Assembly: GCF_022605725.1 (NCBI RefSeq)
Contig: NC_065564.1
Coordinates: 4,442,698 to 4,506,697, forward strand
Origin: Anthonomus grandis grandis
Taxonomy: Eukaryota; Arthropoda; Insecta; Coleoptera; Curculionidae
Length of the DNA stretch: 64,000 bases
Direction: 5' to 3'
Part shown: positions 46,711 to 57,300 of the stretch, in pieces
How the letters are laid out: each line of letters starts with the position of its first letter
How positions within the stretch are numbered: position 1 is the stretch's first letter
The notes under the pieces: generated by a model
What the model saw: the letters and a program-made list of their open reading frames with translations, nothing else
Told to the model about the DNA's origin: nothing
Database searches by the model: none
Program-made: the position numbers and the translations under genes

Positions 46711-47339
46711 CCACTAAAGAACTAGACTTGTCTGTTTAATTTTTTTTAATATGTCCAGAGACACATTGACCTATATAATATTGGACCAGGTCCAAAAATA
46801 ATTGTCATCCGGTTTATTTTTAATGGTGCATCCGAGGGGGTATCCGTTGCACTTACGTATATGGAAGCGTATAGATAATGGAAATGGAAAAAACCCAATT
46901 GCCAAAAATACCGGATCAATGAACTAGTTAACGGTTAAAAAAAAATGTTTTGAAACGCTATTGGACGCGACCCAAATTTTAAAAATAACGAAAATTGCGG
47001 AATAGAGTTTTCCAAGGCATTTCCTGAACAAACGAAATCAAATATGTACATAACGCGCGTCATACATGATCGGCCATATAAGAAAAGCGGTTTCGGTTCA
47101 CGTAAGAATACATAATGCACTGCAATTGTTATAAAATAAATAATAATTAAAACCCCCGCGGTTCCAGTATGTAAATATTTATACGTTCCAAAATTACAGT
47201 TTGTTACTGGTGCATGTAACCCAGTTAAATGAGAAATTAAACATGCATGGATCATTTACTTGGATTTTCAGTTCAGTTTTTTTTTCCTGAGGATGGGTTG
47301 TATGTATGAAACCTGCTCATGGGAAGTTAGAGCGTTTTT
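46711..47339. other. Intergenic, no gene seen
   Basis: AT-rich sequence without recognisable coding potential. The 106-codon minus-strand frame at 46,935-47,255 shows no familiar motif and no splice or promoter support. Confidence 0.5.
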
Positions 47340-48190
47340 TTAGGAATGAATCAGTAGGTCATACTTTCTTATAGCTCAAATAGTTCCTGGTTTAAAGCCA
47401 CTTTTGTGATGCAACTTTGCGACTAGCTTGATTTCAAAAAATATGTGTCATTGCAAATATTTCTGACTGTAATTCAATAACTAATTGGAATATTTTAATA
47501 ATTATTTCAAAGCAATTGAATATAATTCCTGGGGAATGTTTTAAGGCATGAAACCTCTTAATACTACAAAAATGTACTTAGCTACACTAGTAAGTCTTGA
47601 GTACATATTTAGATAGACAGGTAATGTACTTTATTACAGAAGAACCCTTAGTACAAACTCTGGATGCAAAGTTTTCATATTAAATTTCAACAGCAAGAAT
47701 TCTTAAGGGGATTTTCATTAGAAATAAAACCATTAATAAGAATTTGTTTAAGCTTTATTACATTCTTAGTAGAAATATTGGCACAGTGACTCCTTACAGA
47801 TCTATAACTCAAATACTACCTGGAATATTTGAACAATTCTTTCAAAGCAATATAATGTAATTCCTGAGGATCAATTTAAGGTGTGAAACCTCTTGATAAC
47901 TCAAAAATTTGCTTAGTTCGGCTAGTGCATTTTACCTATTAAATTTCGGTTTTAAGGGTAATAAAAAAGCAACAGCAAGAATTCTTATGGGGATTTTCAT
48001 TAGAAATAAAACAAATAATAACACATTTTTTAAGCTTTATTACATTCTCTTTAGAAATATTGGCAGAGTGGCACCTTGCAGGTTTATAACTCAAAAACTA
48101 CCTGCAATAATTTAATAGTTCTATCAATATAAAGTGACTCTTGAGGATGAATTTAAAATATGAAACGTTATCATAACTCCTCTTTTAGAG
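47340..48190. repeat. Degenerate copies of the CCTGAGGATGAATTT repeat family
   Basis: TTCCTGGGGAATGTTTTAAGGCATGAAACC (near 47,527), TTCCTGAGGATCAATTTAAGGTGTGAAACC (near 47,861) and CTTGAGGATGAATTTAAAATATGAAACG (near 48,139) are three diverged copies at about 280-335 bp spacing. They are distant relatives of the repeat filling the E(z) introns further right. No gene is seen from 48,190 to 49,360; the minus frame 48,558-48,743 is unfamiliar. Confidence 0.55.
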
Positions 48191-49371
48191 TATTTGAGAC
48201 CAGAATAGCCTGAAGCAGTTCATTGACCCAACCTTGAAAAATGCCAGACCAGTTAAAAGGCCTAAATTGAACGCCTCATATAAATTAACCTTTTTGTGTA
48301 ACTGACCTGAAAAAAAAACCATTTTCCTTTTCTTATCATGCGATTGTACTTTAGAATCACCCTCTTGACTAGATCCTTGAAAATTGCCTTGATAAAATAG
48401 ACTCGAGTAATTAAAAACAGTGTATAAAAACTTTCTACTTGATATGTTTTCGTTGGCAATTAAGCAATCATTATAAGGAAGCCTCTACCGCGACGTGAAG
48501 AGGAAAAAAACTGTTTGATTTTATGCTCCACTTCTCTTAAAAGTCTGTTTACTTTCTTCATAATGGCAATGATGATGACTCATGATAATAATCAATTAAT
48601 CGCTCACATGCAGCATCCTGATTTGCTGCAGACGCGATTATAGCGGCAAAATCGATCGAATCGTCCAGACAGGAATAGGGGGATGACTTATACCTTTGAA
48701 TCCACCAGGGAAGGAGGTTCTTTGAACTATTACAAAGGCTCATAATTATATAATGAGTTTTGTATTGTTGCCTGTTAGGTTTAAAGGTTTAAAAACTTTT
48801 GAAAATGTTTAATACAGTTCACTATTTATGAAGCAAAAGGAAACAAAGTAGCCAGACAAAAAATTATTAGGAAGGATGATAGATTCAAGTGTGGGTGGAT
48901 TTGGCAGCAAAAATAGTCATTAAATTATTCATTTTAAGTGGCTTAGCTGTATTTCTTTTTGTTTCATTGTTTTGCATTGTCAAGTATAAGTGCATTGGTC
49001 AAGTCTATGTACAGGCCTGAGCAGGGAAGCCCTATAAAAGTAGCAACAAATATGGAATAGGCCTTAATTTATTGTGAGGAGCAGACAGGTATTAAAAAGA
49101 CAAATTTAAACTAAAAAAAGTGACCACTTCAAAGGTTTTGACCCTTGAGACTAGGAGGGTGAAAACCTCCATGCTCCTGTCCCCTAAAGGCCTTACAGTC
49201 TAAATATTTTTAGCAAAATGTGTTCCCAAGTGAATTATCAATAAAACTACTAAAAATCTATAAATAAACCCTGGGTTATCCCACAGGAAAACATAAAAGA
49301 GACTAAAAAAGTCCTGCCATGGCAATGATCCCTGTCTGCCCTCCCAAAACGGTTTACTTACCGGGGTTAAT

Positions 49372-49470
49372 TTCAATTCCTCAGTGAAATCCGGTGAATG
49401 GGGCACCACTTAAACACAGCACCAACGGGATAAGCATCAAAATAAACGAAAAAATCGGGAATAAAACGCG
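49372..49470 (-). other. Possible minus-strand non-coding first exon (candidate Mical leader)
   Basis: On the minus strand a block ending AATTGAAATTAACCCCG meets a perfect donor GTAAGTAAACC at about 49,371. The frame into it is closed by a TAA and has no ATG, so it would be untranslated. The next minus-strand acceptor that lacks a known partner is the one at 42,399 just before the Mical ATG. The upstream DNA (49,490-49,620) is GC-richer with a GAGAGAGAGA run, like an insect promoter. All of this is inference from splice signals. Confidence 0.35.
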
Positions 49471-49479
49471 ATTTTAGCA

Positions 49480-50035
49480 CTTTTATTGCACAATAACAAA
49501 CCAGCCTCTGCCCATCAAACGTCAAAATCACGAACTGAAGCGAGAGAGAGAGACAATGCGAAACTGTCAGACCGACAGTCGCATGATGGAAGGGAGAGGG
49601 CGACAGTGGCGTATCAGGACGGCTTTCAAACTTTGGTGGGATTTTTATTTATTTTTATTAATTACCGGCTGTATTAAATGATTTTTTAATTAGTAATTAA
49701 ATCATTTATATTTTTAAATATATATAACATGCTTTTAGGCAGTTAATATTCAAAAATTACTTAAAATAGCTTGTATATGTTAACTTAAAGGTGCGCTTAT
49801 GCGAGGGCAAAATCGATCGGGTGGGGAGGTGTCACCAAAGGCGCACGTCATCACACCAAATCAGCTGTTTTAGACAGTGACAATTGCCTCTGTGCTCCTA
49901 TGCACTATTTATTTTGATTAAAACCCCTTTTAAAAGGCTAAGAAAGTCGAAAAAAAGCTTCAAACATGTTTTAATAACGCTAAAGTTCGTTTATTTAAGT
50001 GTTATGTGTCAATTTGTATCAGTGCTCCGGCGGCA
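49480..50035. promoter_or_regulatory. Upstream region of DENND1, probable TATA-less promoter
   Basis: The segment 49,780-49,900 is GC-richer than its surroundings and holds GGGCAAAATCGATCGGGTGG, CACGTCATC and CAGCTG boxes. GTATCAGTGC near 50,026 resembles an initiator, though it is very close to the ATG. 49,660-49,780 is AT-rich and featureless. A (GA)n run lies at about 49,540. No open frame of note. Confidence 0.4.
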
Positions 50036-53000
50036 ATGAGTTCCAGAATAAGGTAGGCGTTGTTACCACATTAGTCCCTTATGTCTTACTTTAATTGAGA
50101 AAAACAACAATTTAGGGAAAATGTTAAGCGTTTCTTCGAGTGTTTTTGCGAGGTGGTGCCCCCGCGGGAGGGCAAGGAGCCCTGGATAATCCAGCAATAC
50201 CCTGAGACTTACAGGGACCAAGAGGTCTTGAAGTCGGTTCCAAAATTTGCATATCCTTATCAGTTTGAAAAGTAATTGCACTATATATTATTCGGGGGTT
50301 GTTTTTAAGTAGTTTCCTTTGCAGCACCGTTATCCAGCACTACTCTTTCGTGCTCACCGACTTGGAATCAAAATGGACTTTTGGGTTTTGTAGGCACGAC
50401 CCCAAATCAGAAACTTCTATTGTTGTTTTAAGTTATTTACCGTGGCATCAGTCTTTTTATAAGTATAACTCTATTTTTCGGTGGTATTAGGGTGTTTGGT
50501 AATCGAAACTCCTCTTTTTCAAGGTTTTTAGATACAACCGCAGTATTAATGCACAGTTCTCGTACAGAGGACTTGAGTGAGTTTCTCTCGGTAGTTTATA
50601 GTACAAAAATAGCTGAACCGGGTCGAAAGTTTGTCATAGCGATCAATGGGGGGCAATGTGTAAGTTTCCCTGGCATATATCAATGTTTATTATGCTCAAA
50701 GTTGAAAAATTGCAGACCTTCTCAGTGGATATTCCTAGGCCCTTTCAGCTTCCCAGCATACCGGAGAATGTAAGACACACTCTAAAAACCCAAAAATCTC
50801 CCTTGATAAACTTGATTTTTTCACCCCATTTAGCGCAACTTAACCGAATATTACAACGCAGTAGACACCAACAATATGATGGTCATTTTCGCCTCTATGC
50901 TCTACGAACGTCGCATAATTTTCACCTCGAAACAACTAAAACGGTTAAGTGCGTGCGTCCAGTCGGTCAATGACGTCATTTACCCGATGATCTGGCAACA
51001 TATATTCATTCCGGTGTTGCCTCAGTCCCTTATGGAGTACTTGTGGGCCCCCATGCCCTATTTGATCGGGGTGCCCGATGAAGTCATGAAGGTGAGACCT
51101 CCATCGGGGTCTTACCGATGAAATTTTCATCTTTTTTCTCTGTCTAGACGGTGTCCAGAAGTGAAATAGGGGACGTGGTGATCCTTGATGCGGATGCCAA
51201 CACTGTGGAGACCCCTTTCGATGATTTAAACAATTTACCTCAGGATGTGGTAAATAATAATTCTGATAAATGTCCTTGAAAAAGTCCTTTAAAGGTCGTT
51301 TTATTGCAGATAAATTCACTAAGGAAACAACTGAGGAACAAATCTGCAGTGCTAGGGGACGGGGTGTCCAGGGCTTTTCTGAGGGCCCTGGTGCAACTGA
51401 TCGGAGGCTACCGGGACGCCCTGAAGTTCCAGCCAGGGCTGAAGGTCACGTTCGATAAAGAGAAATTTATCGAGACGCGATCGTTGGCCCTGCAGCCCTT
51501 TCTGAAGGATATGCTGCAGTTGCAGATTTTTCAGCAGGTAAAAAGGCTTTTAAAAGGCCTCAGAGGGGGGTAAAATGGCGGTTTGTTTTTGTTTTAAGTT
51601 CATCGAGGAACGACTGACGATGTTGAACACCGGCCGGGGCTTTTCCGACGAGTTCGAGTTCGAATTGGAAAATTATTCGGCTAAGTCGGGGTCGAAGTTG
51701 AAACAGCAGTACAAGGAGTGGACTGCCACCATGAAAAAGGAGGGAACTGCTTTTTTTAAGAGTGTGAAAGATAAGGTAGGGGTTGGGTTTTTGGCTTAAA
51801 GATATTGGTCAATGTTTGGTCTTTCTGCCTCTTCCTCAAAAACTATTAATTTTCCAGACATTTTCTTAGTTACATAAAAGTTACTCTGTAGTTTTCTTTA
51901 TGCAGCATTTTTTAAATAATTTGTCTATCGTCAGTAATAACCGAAATATCGACTTTTTTGAAAAACGTTGACTGACCCTCCCTTTCAGGCCAATCCGGCG
52001 ATGAAATCCGCTGTCAAAACGGTAAGTAACTGGTCAAATCTGTCAAAAATAACAGCATTTACGTCAAAAAAGGTAAAAGATGGCGGCAAGGGCATGAAAA
52101 GTGCCTACAAAGGGCTGCGGTCCAAGCTCAAAGAGGGCCAAGGGGGCGGCGAGTATCCCAACGAACCGAAACCGAAGTCCGCCCCCAACTCTCCCACGGG
52201 AAAACGGAAAATCCTGCCGGGATTTTCCGTACCGGTGGCGACGTACAAAAAGGACGCTTCCTTAGCCCTTAAAAATGCCGGATTGCAGAGGTATAACGAT
52301 CAGAAAAATGGAGGTGATTTTCAAAAAAAAAAACGCGGCAAATTAACAATTTAGATCGTACAGCCCTCTAAGTCCGAACTCGCAGCCGATCACGCCCGAT
52401 CTACTGGACACGCCCCGTAGCGGTAGCCCGATCGAATTCCCGAAGATCGACCTGATGAACGAGATGCAAGACATCTTGCGGCAACGCCTGGAACTATCTC
52501 CGCCCGTTGACAGATCCGTAAGTGCCGGCCCACTTTGTTTTTTCCGGTTGTGGGCTCGCTTGTGACGTCGCTTTCTCTTTTCCCCCACCCTCCTCCCTTT
52601 TTGCAGTTGAAACCGGTGCGCAGCCTCGAAAACTTCAAAAGTACCCCCGGCAGTCCCGAGAGGTGGTACCCGTTGCCCCCGCCGCGCCCCTCCCTGCCCC
52701 CCACCGCCACTTTTTCATCGCCCACCGCTCGCTTTTACACCAATCATCTGAATCACAACGCGGCAACGTCGCACAATCACGCGCATCGGGGCGATACGCA
52801 GAACTTGCTGCAGTCGCCGCTAGAGGACCCGGACGACTTTTTCGTCACCGCCCCCTCCAAACCGTTCGTGGTGGGGGGCGGGCACGGGGCCAATGGGGAG
52901 TCGTTGTTTTACGTCGCCAATAGGAACGTCGTCGACGTGGTCAAGCTTACGCCGCCGGCGCAGAGTAGGCGGAAGGTGCGTTCGAGAGGGAGGCTTTGGT

Positions 53001-53563
53001 TTGACACTGTTGACAGTTAAATAAGATCAAGGGTCAGTCAAGACCGAAGTCTCGCTTGCTTTTTTTGTGGTGATGGCGATTCGAGTGTTTGACAGCTGTA
53101 AGGCCTGGGACACTCTCTCGAAATTTAATTAAAATTCAAGGCTTTAAACTGTATCCAAGAAATCCTCCAAAACCGTCAATGACAGCTGTCAAACGCTCGA
53201 TCTTGACAACACCCGAAGTCATTTCACACCATCAACTCCTCTCACCTACAGCAACCGGAGGAGACCGAAGACCTGATCCGACTGGACTCGAACGACCTGG
53301 ACGACTTCGATCCGTTAAAATCCTCGTCTACGTCATCGTATTCGACCCCCACTCACCACCACCACCAAGGCCCACTCAGCATCTCCAATCCTCTCTATAA
53401 TTCCTCGTACGAGAATCACGATTTACGTGCGAACGGATTATCGCTGAGCAGACAGGACCGGGATCTGCTCCAGGATTACGGATTGAACTTCGAATTGACC
53501 GGCGGCAGTGGCGCCACCGTCAACCGGGTCAACGCGCAGGGTCAATGGACCAAATTCGATTGA
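50036..53563 (+). CDS. DENND1: DENND1 / connecdenn, Rab35 guanine exchange factor
   Basis: DENN-domain protein that activates Rab35 on clathrin-coated vesicles and early endosomes. Exons: 50036-50052, 50116-50271, 50325-50462, 50524-50659, 50716-50769, 50834-51091, 51148-51249, 51310-51537, 51599-51775, 51989-52290, 52355-52517, 52607-52975, 53252-53563. Phases close exactly at 803 residues. uDENN opens MSSRIRENVKRFFECFCEVV with YPETYRDQEVL; cDENN shows LPSIPENRNLTEYY, SMLYERRIIF and IYPMIWQHIFIPVLP with APMPYLIGVP; dDENN shows ETPFDDLNNLPQDV and FIEERLTMLNTGRGFSD. The tail is disordered with DLDDFDPL, a possible AP-2-binding DxF motif. A 51-bp stretch (52022-52072) could be an intron or 17 extra residues; both keep frame. 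Introns are mostly 50-60 bp and free of satellite, unlike the neighbours. Confidence 0.93.
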
Positions 53564-53639
53564 AGAGTTGAGACTGAGAGTGCGCAGGAGTATGACGGAC
53601 TTCCAGTGATGGTCGAAAAAGTTCCCACTACCGACTTAA
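53564..53639 (+). other. DENND1 3' untranslated sequence
   Basis: Sequence after the TGA. The first AATAAA in this direction is at 54,299-54,304, which would put the whole intergenic repeat in the DENND1 3' untranslated region. Confidence 0.45.
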
Positions 53640-54035
53640 TTTAGTGTCCAAGTAGGCCCTGGAAGGGGGTGTTTTAAGTCACTTGGAGCGAGATCTGCAG
53701 TCCTGCCTGGCCATTAGTTATGTCTAATTGAGTCAAAAAGTTGTTCGATTTTTTAGGTCCTGTGTCCTGGAGAGAAATGTTATGTACAAAAGTCCCTTGG
53801 AGTGAGATCTGGAGGTCTGGCCGGCCATTGTTGTCAAAAAATTTATTTTTTAGGTCCCGAAGAAGGTGTTATATAAAGAAAGTCTTCGGGAGCAAAACCT
53901 GGAGGTCTGGCTGGCCATCGATCACGTCTAATTGAATTTTGCAAGCAGTCAATCAAAACAAATCAGTTTTTAGGTATAAGAAATGTTGCCCTATAAAAAT
54001 GTCCCTTGGAGCAAAGTCTGGAGACCTAGGTGGCC
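53640..54035 (-). mobile_element. Four tandem, decayed copies of a mariner-like transposase motif
   Basis: Four copies about 90-120 bp apart share TTGGAGYRARRTCTGGAGRYCTRGSYGGCCA (degenerate consensus; near 53,682, 53,793, 53,888 and 54,006). Read on the minus strand the clearest gives WPPRSPDFAPRDIF, and others WPARPPDLTPRDF and WPARPPGFAPEDF. That matches the SPDLTPLDFFLW-type motif around the third catalytic Asp of mariner/Tc1-like transposases. Only this motif was duplicated; no full transposase is present. It sits between the convergent DENND1 and E(z) genes. Confidence 0.55.
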
Positions 54036-54110
54036 AAAAAAATCTATTGTTTCGGCCTTTTCGCCCTCCTCAGGTGAAATAAGACAACGTTAACGACTAA
54101 TACTAAAATT

Positions 54111-54116
54111 TTTATT
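54111..54116 (-). terminator. AATAAA poly(A) signal of E(z)
   Basis: TTTATT on the plus strand is AATAAA on the minus strand, about 225 bp after the E(z) stop codon. Confidence 0.5.
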
Positions 54117-54298
54117 GAGACCAGTGTATGTAAAATGTGGGGGAAAAAAAAACGAAAAAAACCATAATCCAGAAACAAACGCGCCTTAAACCTTAAGTAA
54201 AATCAAACGTTTTCTTTTCTTGTATAGACTTAGCTGTGATATAAAACCGTTATTTTATATTAAATTTGAAATTTTTACTATTGATTTGTTCGTATTTA

Positions 54299-54304
54299 AA
54301 TAAA
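54299..54304 (+). terminator. AATAAA poly(A) signal of DENND1
   Basis: First AATAAA downstream of the DENND1 stop on the plus strand, 36 bp from the E(z) stop. With the E(z) signal at 54,111 the two 3' ends would overlap by about 190 bp. Confidence 0.4.
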
Positions 54305-54339
54305 TTGTACTGTAATTAATTAATCAATCGTTTTGTCAA

Positions 54340-57300
54340 TTAAAGAAACTCCATTTCCCGTTCGATGCCTACGAATTTCAATTGCTCGGTGGGTCCGTAT
54401 CTGTAGTCGAAGAACAGCTCCTCCCCGGGCTGTATGGCCCTTTTTGCGAAAATCCCGATCCGATGATCCCCGTTTACCATCATCACTTTGGCGTAACAGT
54501 TCGGGTTGATCGAGTGGTTCGCAAAACGGATCTTGTTTCCTTTACGTGTCGCATCCACCACGAAATCTGAAATATTTTTTTTTTATATTGTTATGGGGGG
54601 ATCCTTGAGGATGAATTTGAGATGCGAAACGTTCGATTCGGTCCAAGATTAACTGAGATCCGGCCGTTTTTGTGGAGGCTCGTTTTAATACATTTTTGTT
54701 TATGATACCCACACACTTTTTGGTATATTTCCCAAACTACTTAAGATGTCTTTAAGATTTTTTCACGGCAGTATAATAGGATCCCTGAGGATGGATTTCG
54801 CATACGAAACGTCCTATGATGTTAAAAATTAACTGAGAAACAGCTGTTTTTGTTGAGGGCCAGTTTAAAAACGTAACTTTTTCAAAGACTCATACATTTT
54901 TGAGTATAAATCAAAAACTGCTTGAGGTATCTTTGAGATTTTTTCACGGCAGTATAATAGGATCCCTGAGGATTGATTTGACATAAGAAACATCTGTTTA
55001 GGTCAAAAATTAAGTTAGATACAGCCATTTTTATAGGGGGCCAGTGTTAAAAAGTTATTTTTTTAAAGACCCACACATTTTTGAGTATAAATCAAAAACT
55101 ACTTGAGATATTACTTACCTGACGACAGTATAATCGGATCCCTGAGGATGGATTTGACATAAGAAACATCTATGTAGGTCCAAAATTAAATTAGATACAG
55201 CCATTTTTGTAGGGGGCCAGTTGAAAAACATAATTTTTTATAGACGCACACATTTTTGAGTATAAGTCAAAAACTACTTGAGATATCTTTAAGATTTTTT
55301 CAGGGCAGTATAATAGGATCCCTGATGATGGATTTGACATAAGAAACATGTGTTTAGGTCAAAAATTAACTTAGATACAGCCATTTTTATAGGGGGACAG
55401 TTTTAAAAAGTTATTTTTTCAAAGACCCACACATTTTTGAGTATAAGTCAAAAACTACTTGAGAAATCTTTTAGATTCTTTTACGACAGTATAATCAGAT
55501 CCCTGAGGATGGATTTGACATAAGAAACATCTATGTAGGTCCAAAATTAAATTAGATACAACCATTTTTGTAGGGGGCCAGTTGAAAAACATAATTTTTT
55601 TATAGACGCACACATTTTTGAGTATAAGTCAAAAACTACTTGAGATATCTTTAAGATTCCTTAGCGTCAATAAAACTGGATTCCTGAGGATGGATTTGAC
55701 ACACGAGACATCTCTTTAAGTCAAAAATTAACTTACATACAGCCATTTTTGTAAGGGGCTAGTTTAAAAACGTAATTTTTTATGGACCCATACAGTTTTG
55801 AGTATAAATCAAAAACTACTCGAGATACCTTTAAGGTTCTTTTATGACAGTATAATAGGATCCCTGATGATGGTTTTGACACCCGAAATATTGACTTACC
55901 TGAAAAATTCACTAAAATATAGCCATTTTAGTAAAGGTCTATTTCAAACCATCACTTTGACGCAAATTCAAAACTTATTTAGTCGTATTTCGGAAAAAAA
56001 TTAAAGCACATAAATGAAAGTTGCACTTAAATTTAGATCAGTTCCTAAAGAACATTTTGATATACGAACGAGTTTTATGCCTCAAAGGGTCTTTGAGTTA
56101 AAATTTATTATATTCACCGAGTGCCCAAAATTTACCTTTTTGGCATTTGTGCATAACTCAAAAACCTCTGAAGATATGTCTAAAATTCTTCCACGTCAGC
56201 ATAGCAAGATCCCTTAGGATGGATCTGACATCCGAAACGTCAATTTACGTCAAAAATTAACTTAGATACAGCCATTTTTGCAGAGGGCCTCTTTAAAAAC
56301 GTTACTTTTTCAAAGACCTACAAATTTTTGAGTGTAAATCAAAAAATAATTGAGTTATCTTTAATATTCTTTTATGACAGTATAATCGGATCCCGGATGA
56401 TGGATTTGACAAACGAAACGTCTATTTAGGTCAAAAATTAACTTAGATACAGCCATTTTTGCAGAAACCCAATTTAAAATCGTAAGTTTTTCAAAGACCC
56501 ACACATTTTTGAGTATAAATAAAAAGCTACTTGAAATATTTTTAAGATTCTTTTACGACAGTAGAATAGGATCCCTGAGGATGGATTTGCCATTCGAAAC
56601 GTCTATTTAGGCCCAAAATTAAATTAGATACAGCCATGTTTGTAGGGGGCCAGTGGAAAAACATATTTTTTTTATAGACGCACACATTTTTGAGTGTAAA
56701 TGAAAAACTACTTGAGATATCTTTTAGATTCTTTTATGAAAGTATAATCAGATCTCGGATGATGGATTTGACAAACTAAACGTCTATTTAGGTCCAAAAT
56801 TAACTTGGATACAGCCATTTTTGCAGAAACCCAATTTAAAACCGTAAGTTTTTCAAAGACCCACACATTTTTGAGTATAAGTCAAAAACTACTTCACATA
56901 TCTTTAAGATTTTTTTACGGCAGTATAATAGAATCTCTGAGGATGGATTTGACATAAGAAACATCTATGTAGGTCCAAAATTAAATTAGATACAGCTATT
57001 TTTGTAAAGGGCAGTTTTAAAAAGTTATTTTTTCAAATACCCCCATATTTTTGAGTATAAATCAAAAACTACTTGAGGTATCTTTAATATTCTTTTACGA
57101 CAGTAGAATAGGATCCCTGAGGATGGATCTGACATAAGAAACATCTATGTAGGTCCAAAATTAAATTAGATACAACCATTTTTGTAGGGAGCCAGTTGAA
57201 AAACATAATTTTTTTATGGACCAACACATTTTTGAGTATAAGTCAAAAATTACTTGACATATCTTTAAGATTTTTTCACAGCAGTATAATAGGATCCCTG

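Noticed and set aside
48558..48743. 61-codon minus-strand frame
   Set aside because: No recognisable motif, promoter or splice support; expected by chance.
49200..49409. 69-codon minus-strand frame beginning VPHSPDFTEELKLTP
   Set aside because: It begins without an ATG, directly after a stop, and reads through a perfect GTAAGT donor into AT-rich sequence; a non-coding exon is more likely.
50491..50523. Reading VFGNRNSSFSR as part of DENND1
   Set aside because: Using the 61-bp intron 50463-50523 joins FYK to FLDTT, which matches the family far better and keeps phase.
52522..53020. Alternative 133-codon frame within DENND1
   Set aside because: Overlaps the true frame, which has matching splice phase and the expected proline-rich DENND1 tail.
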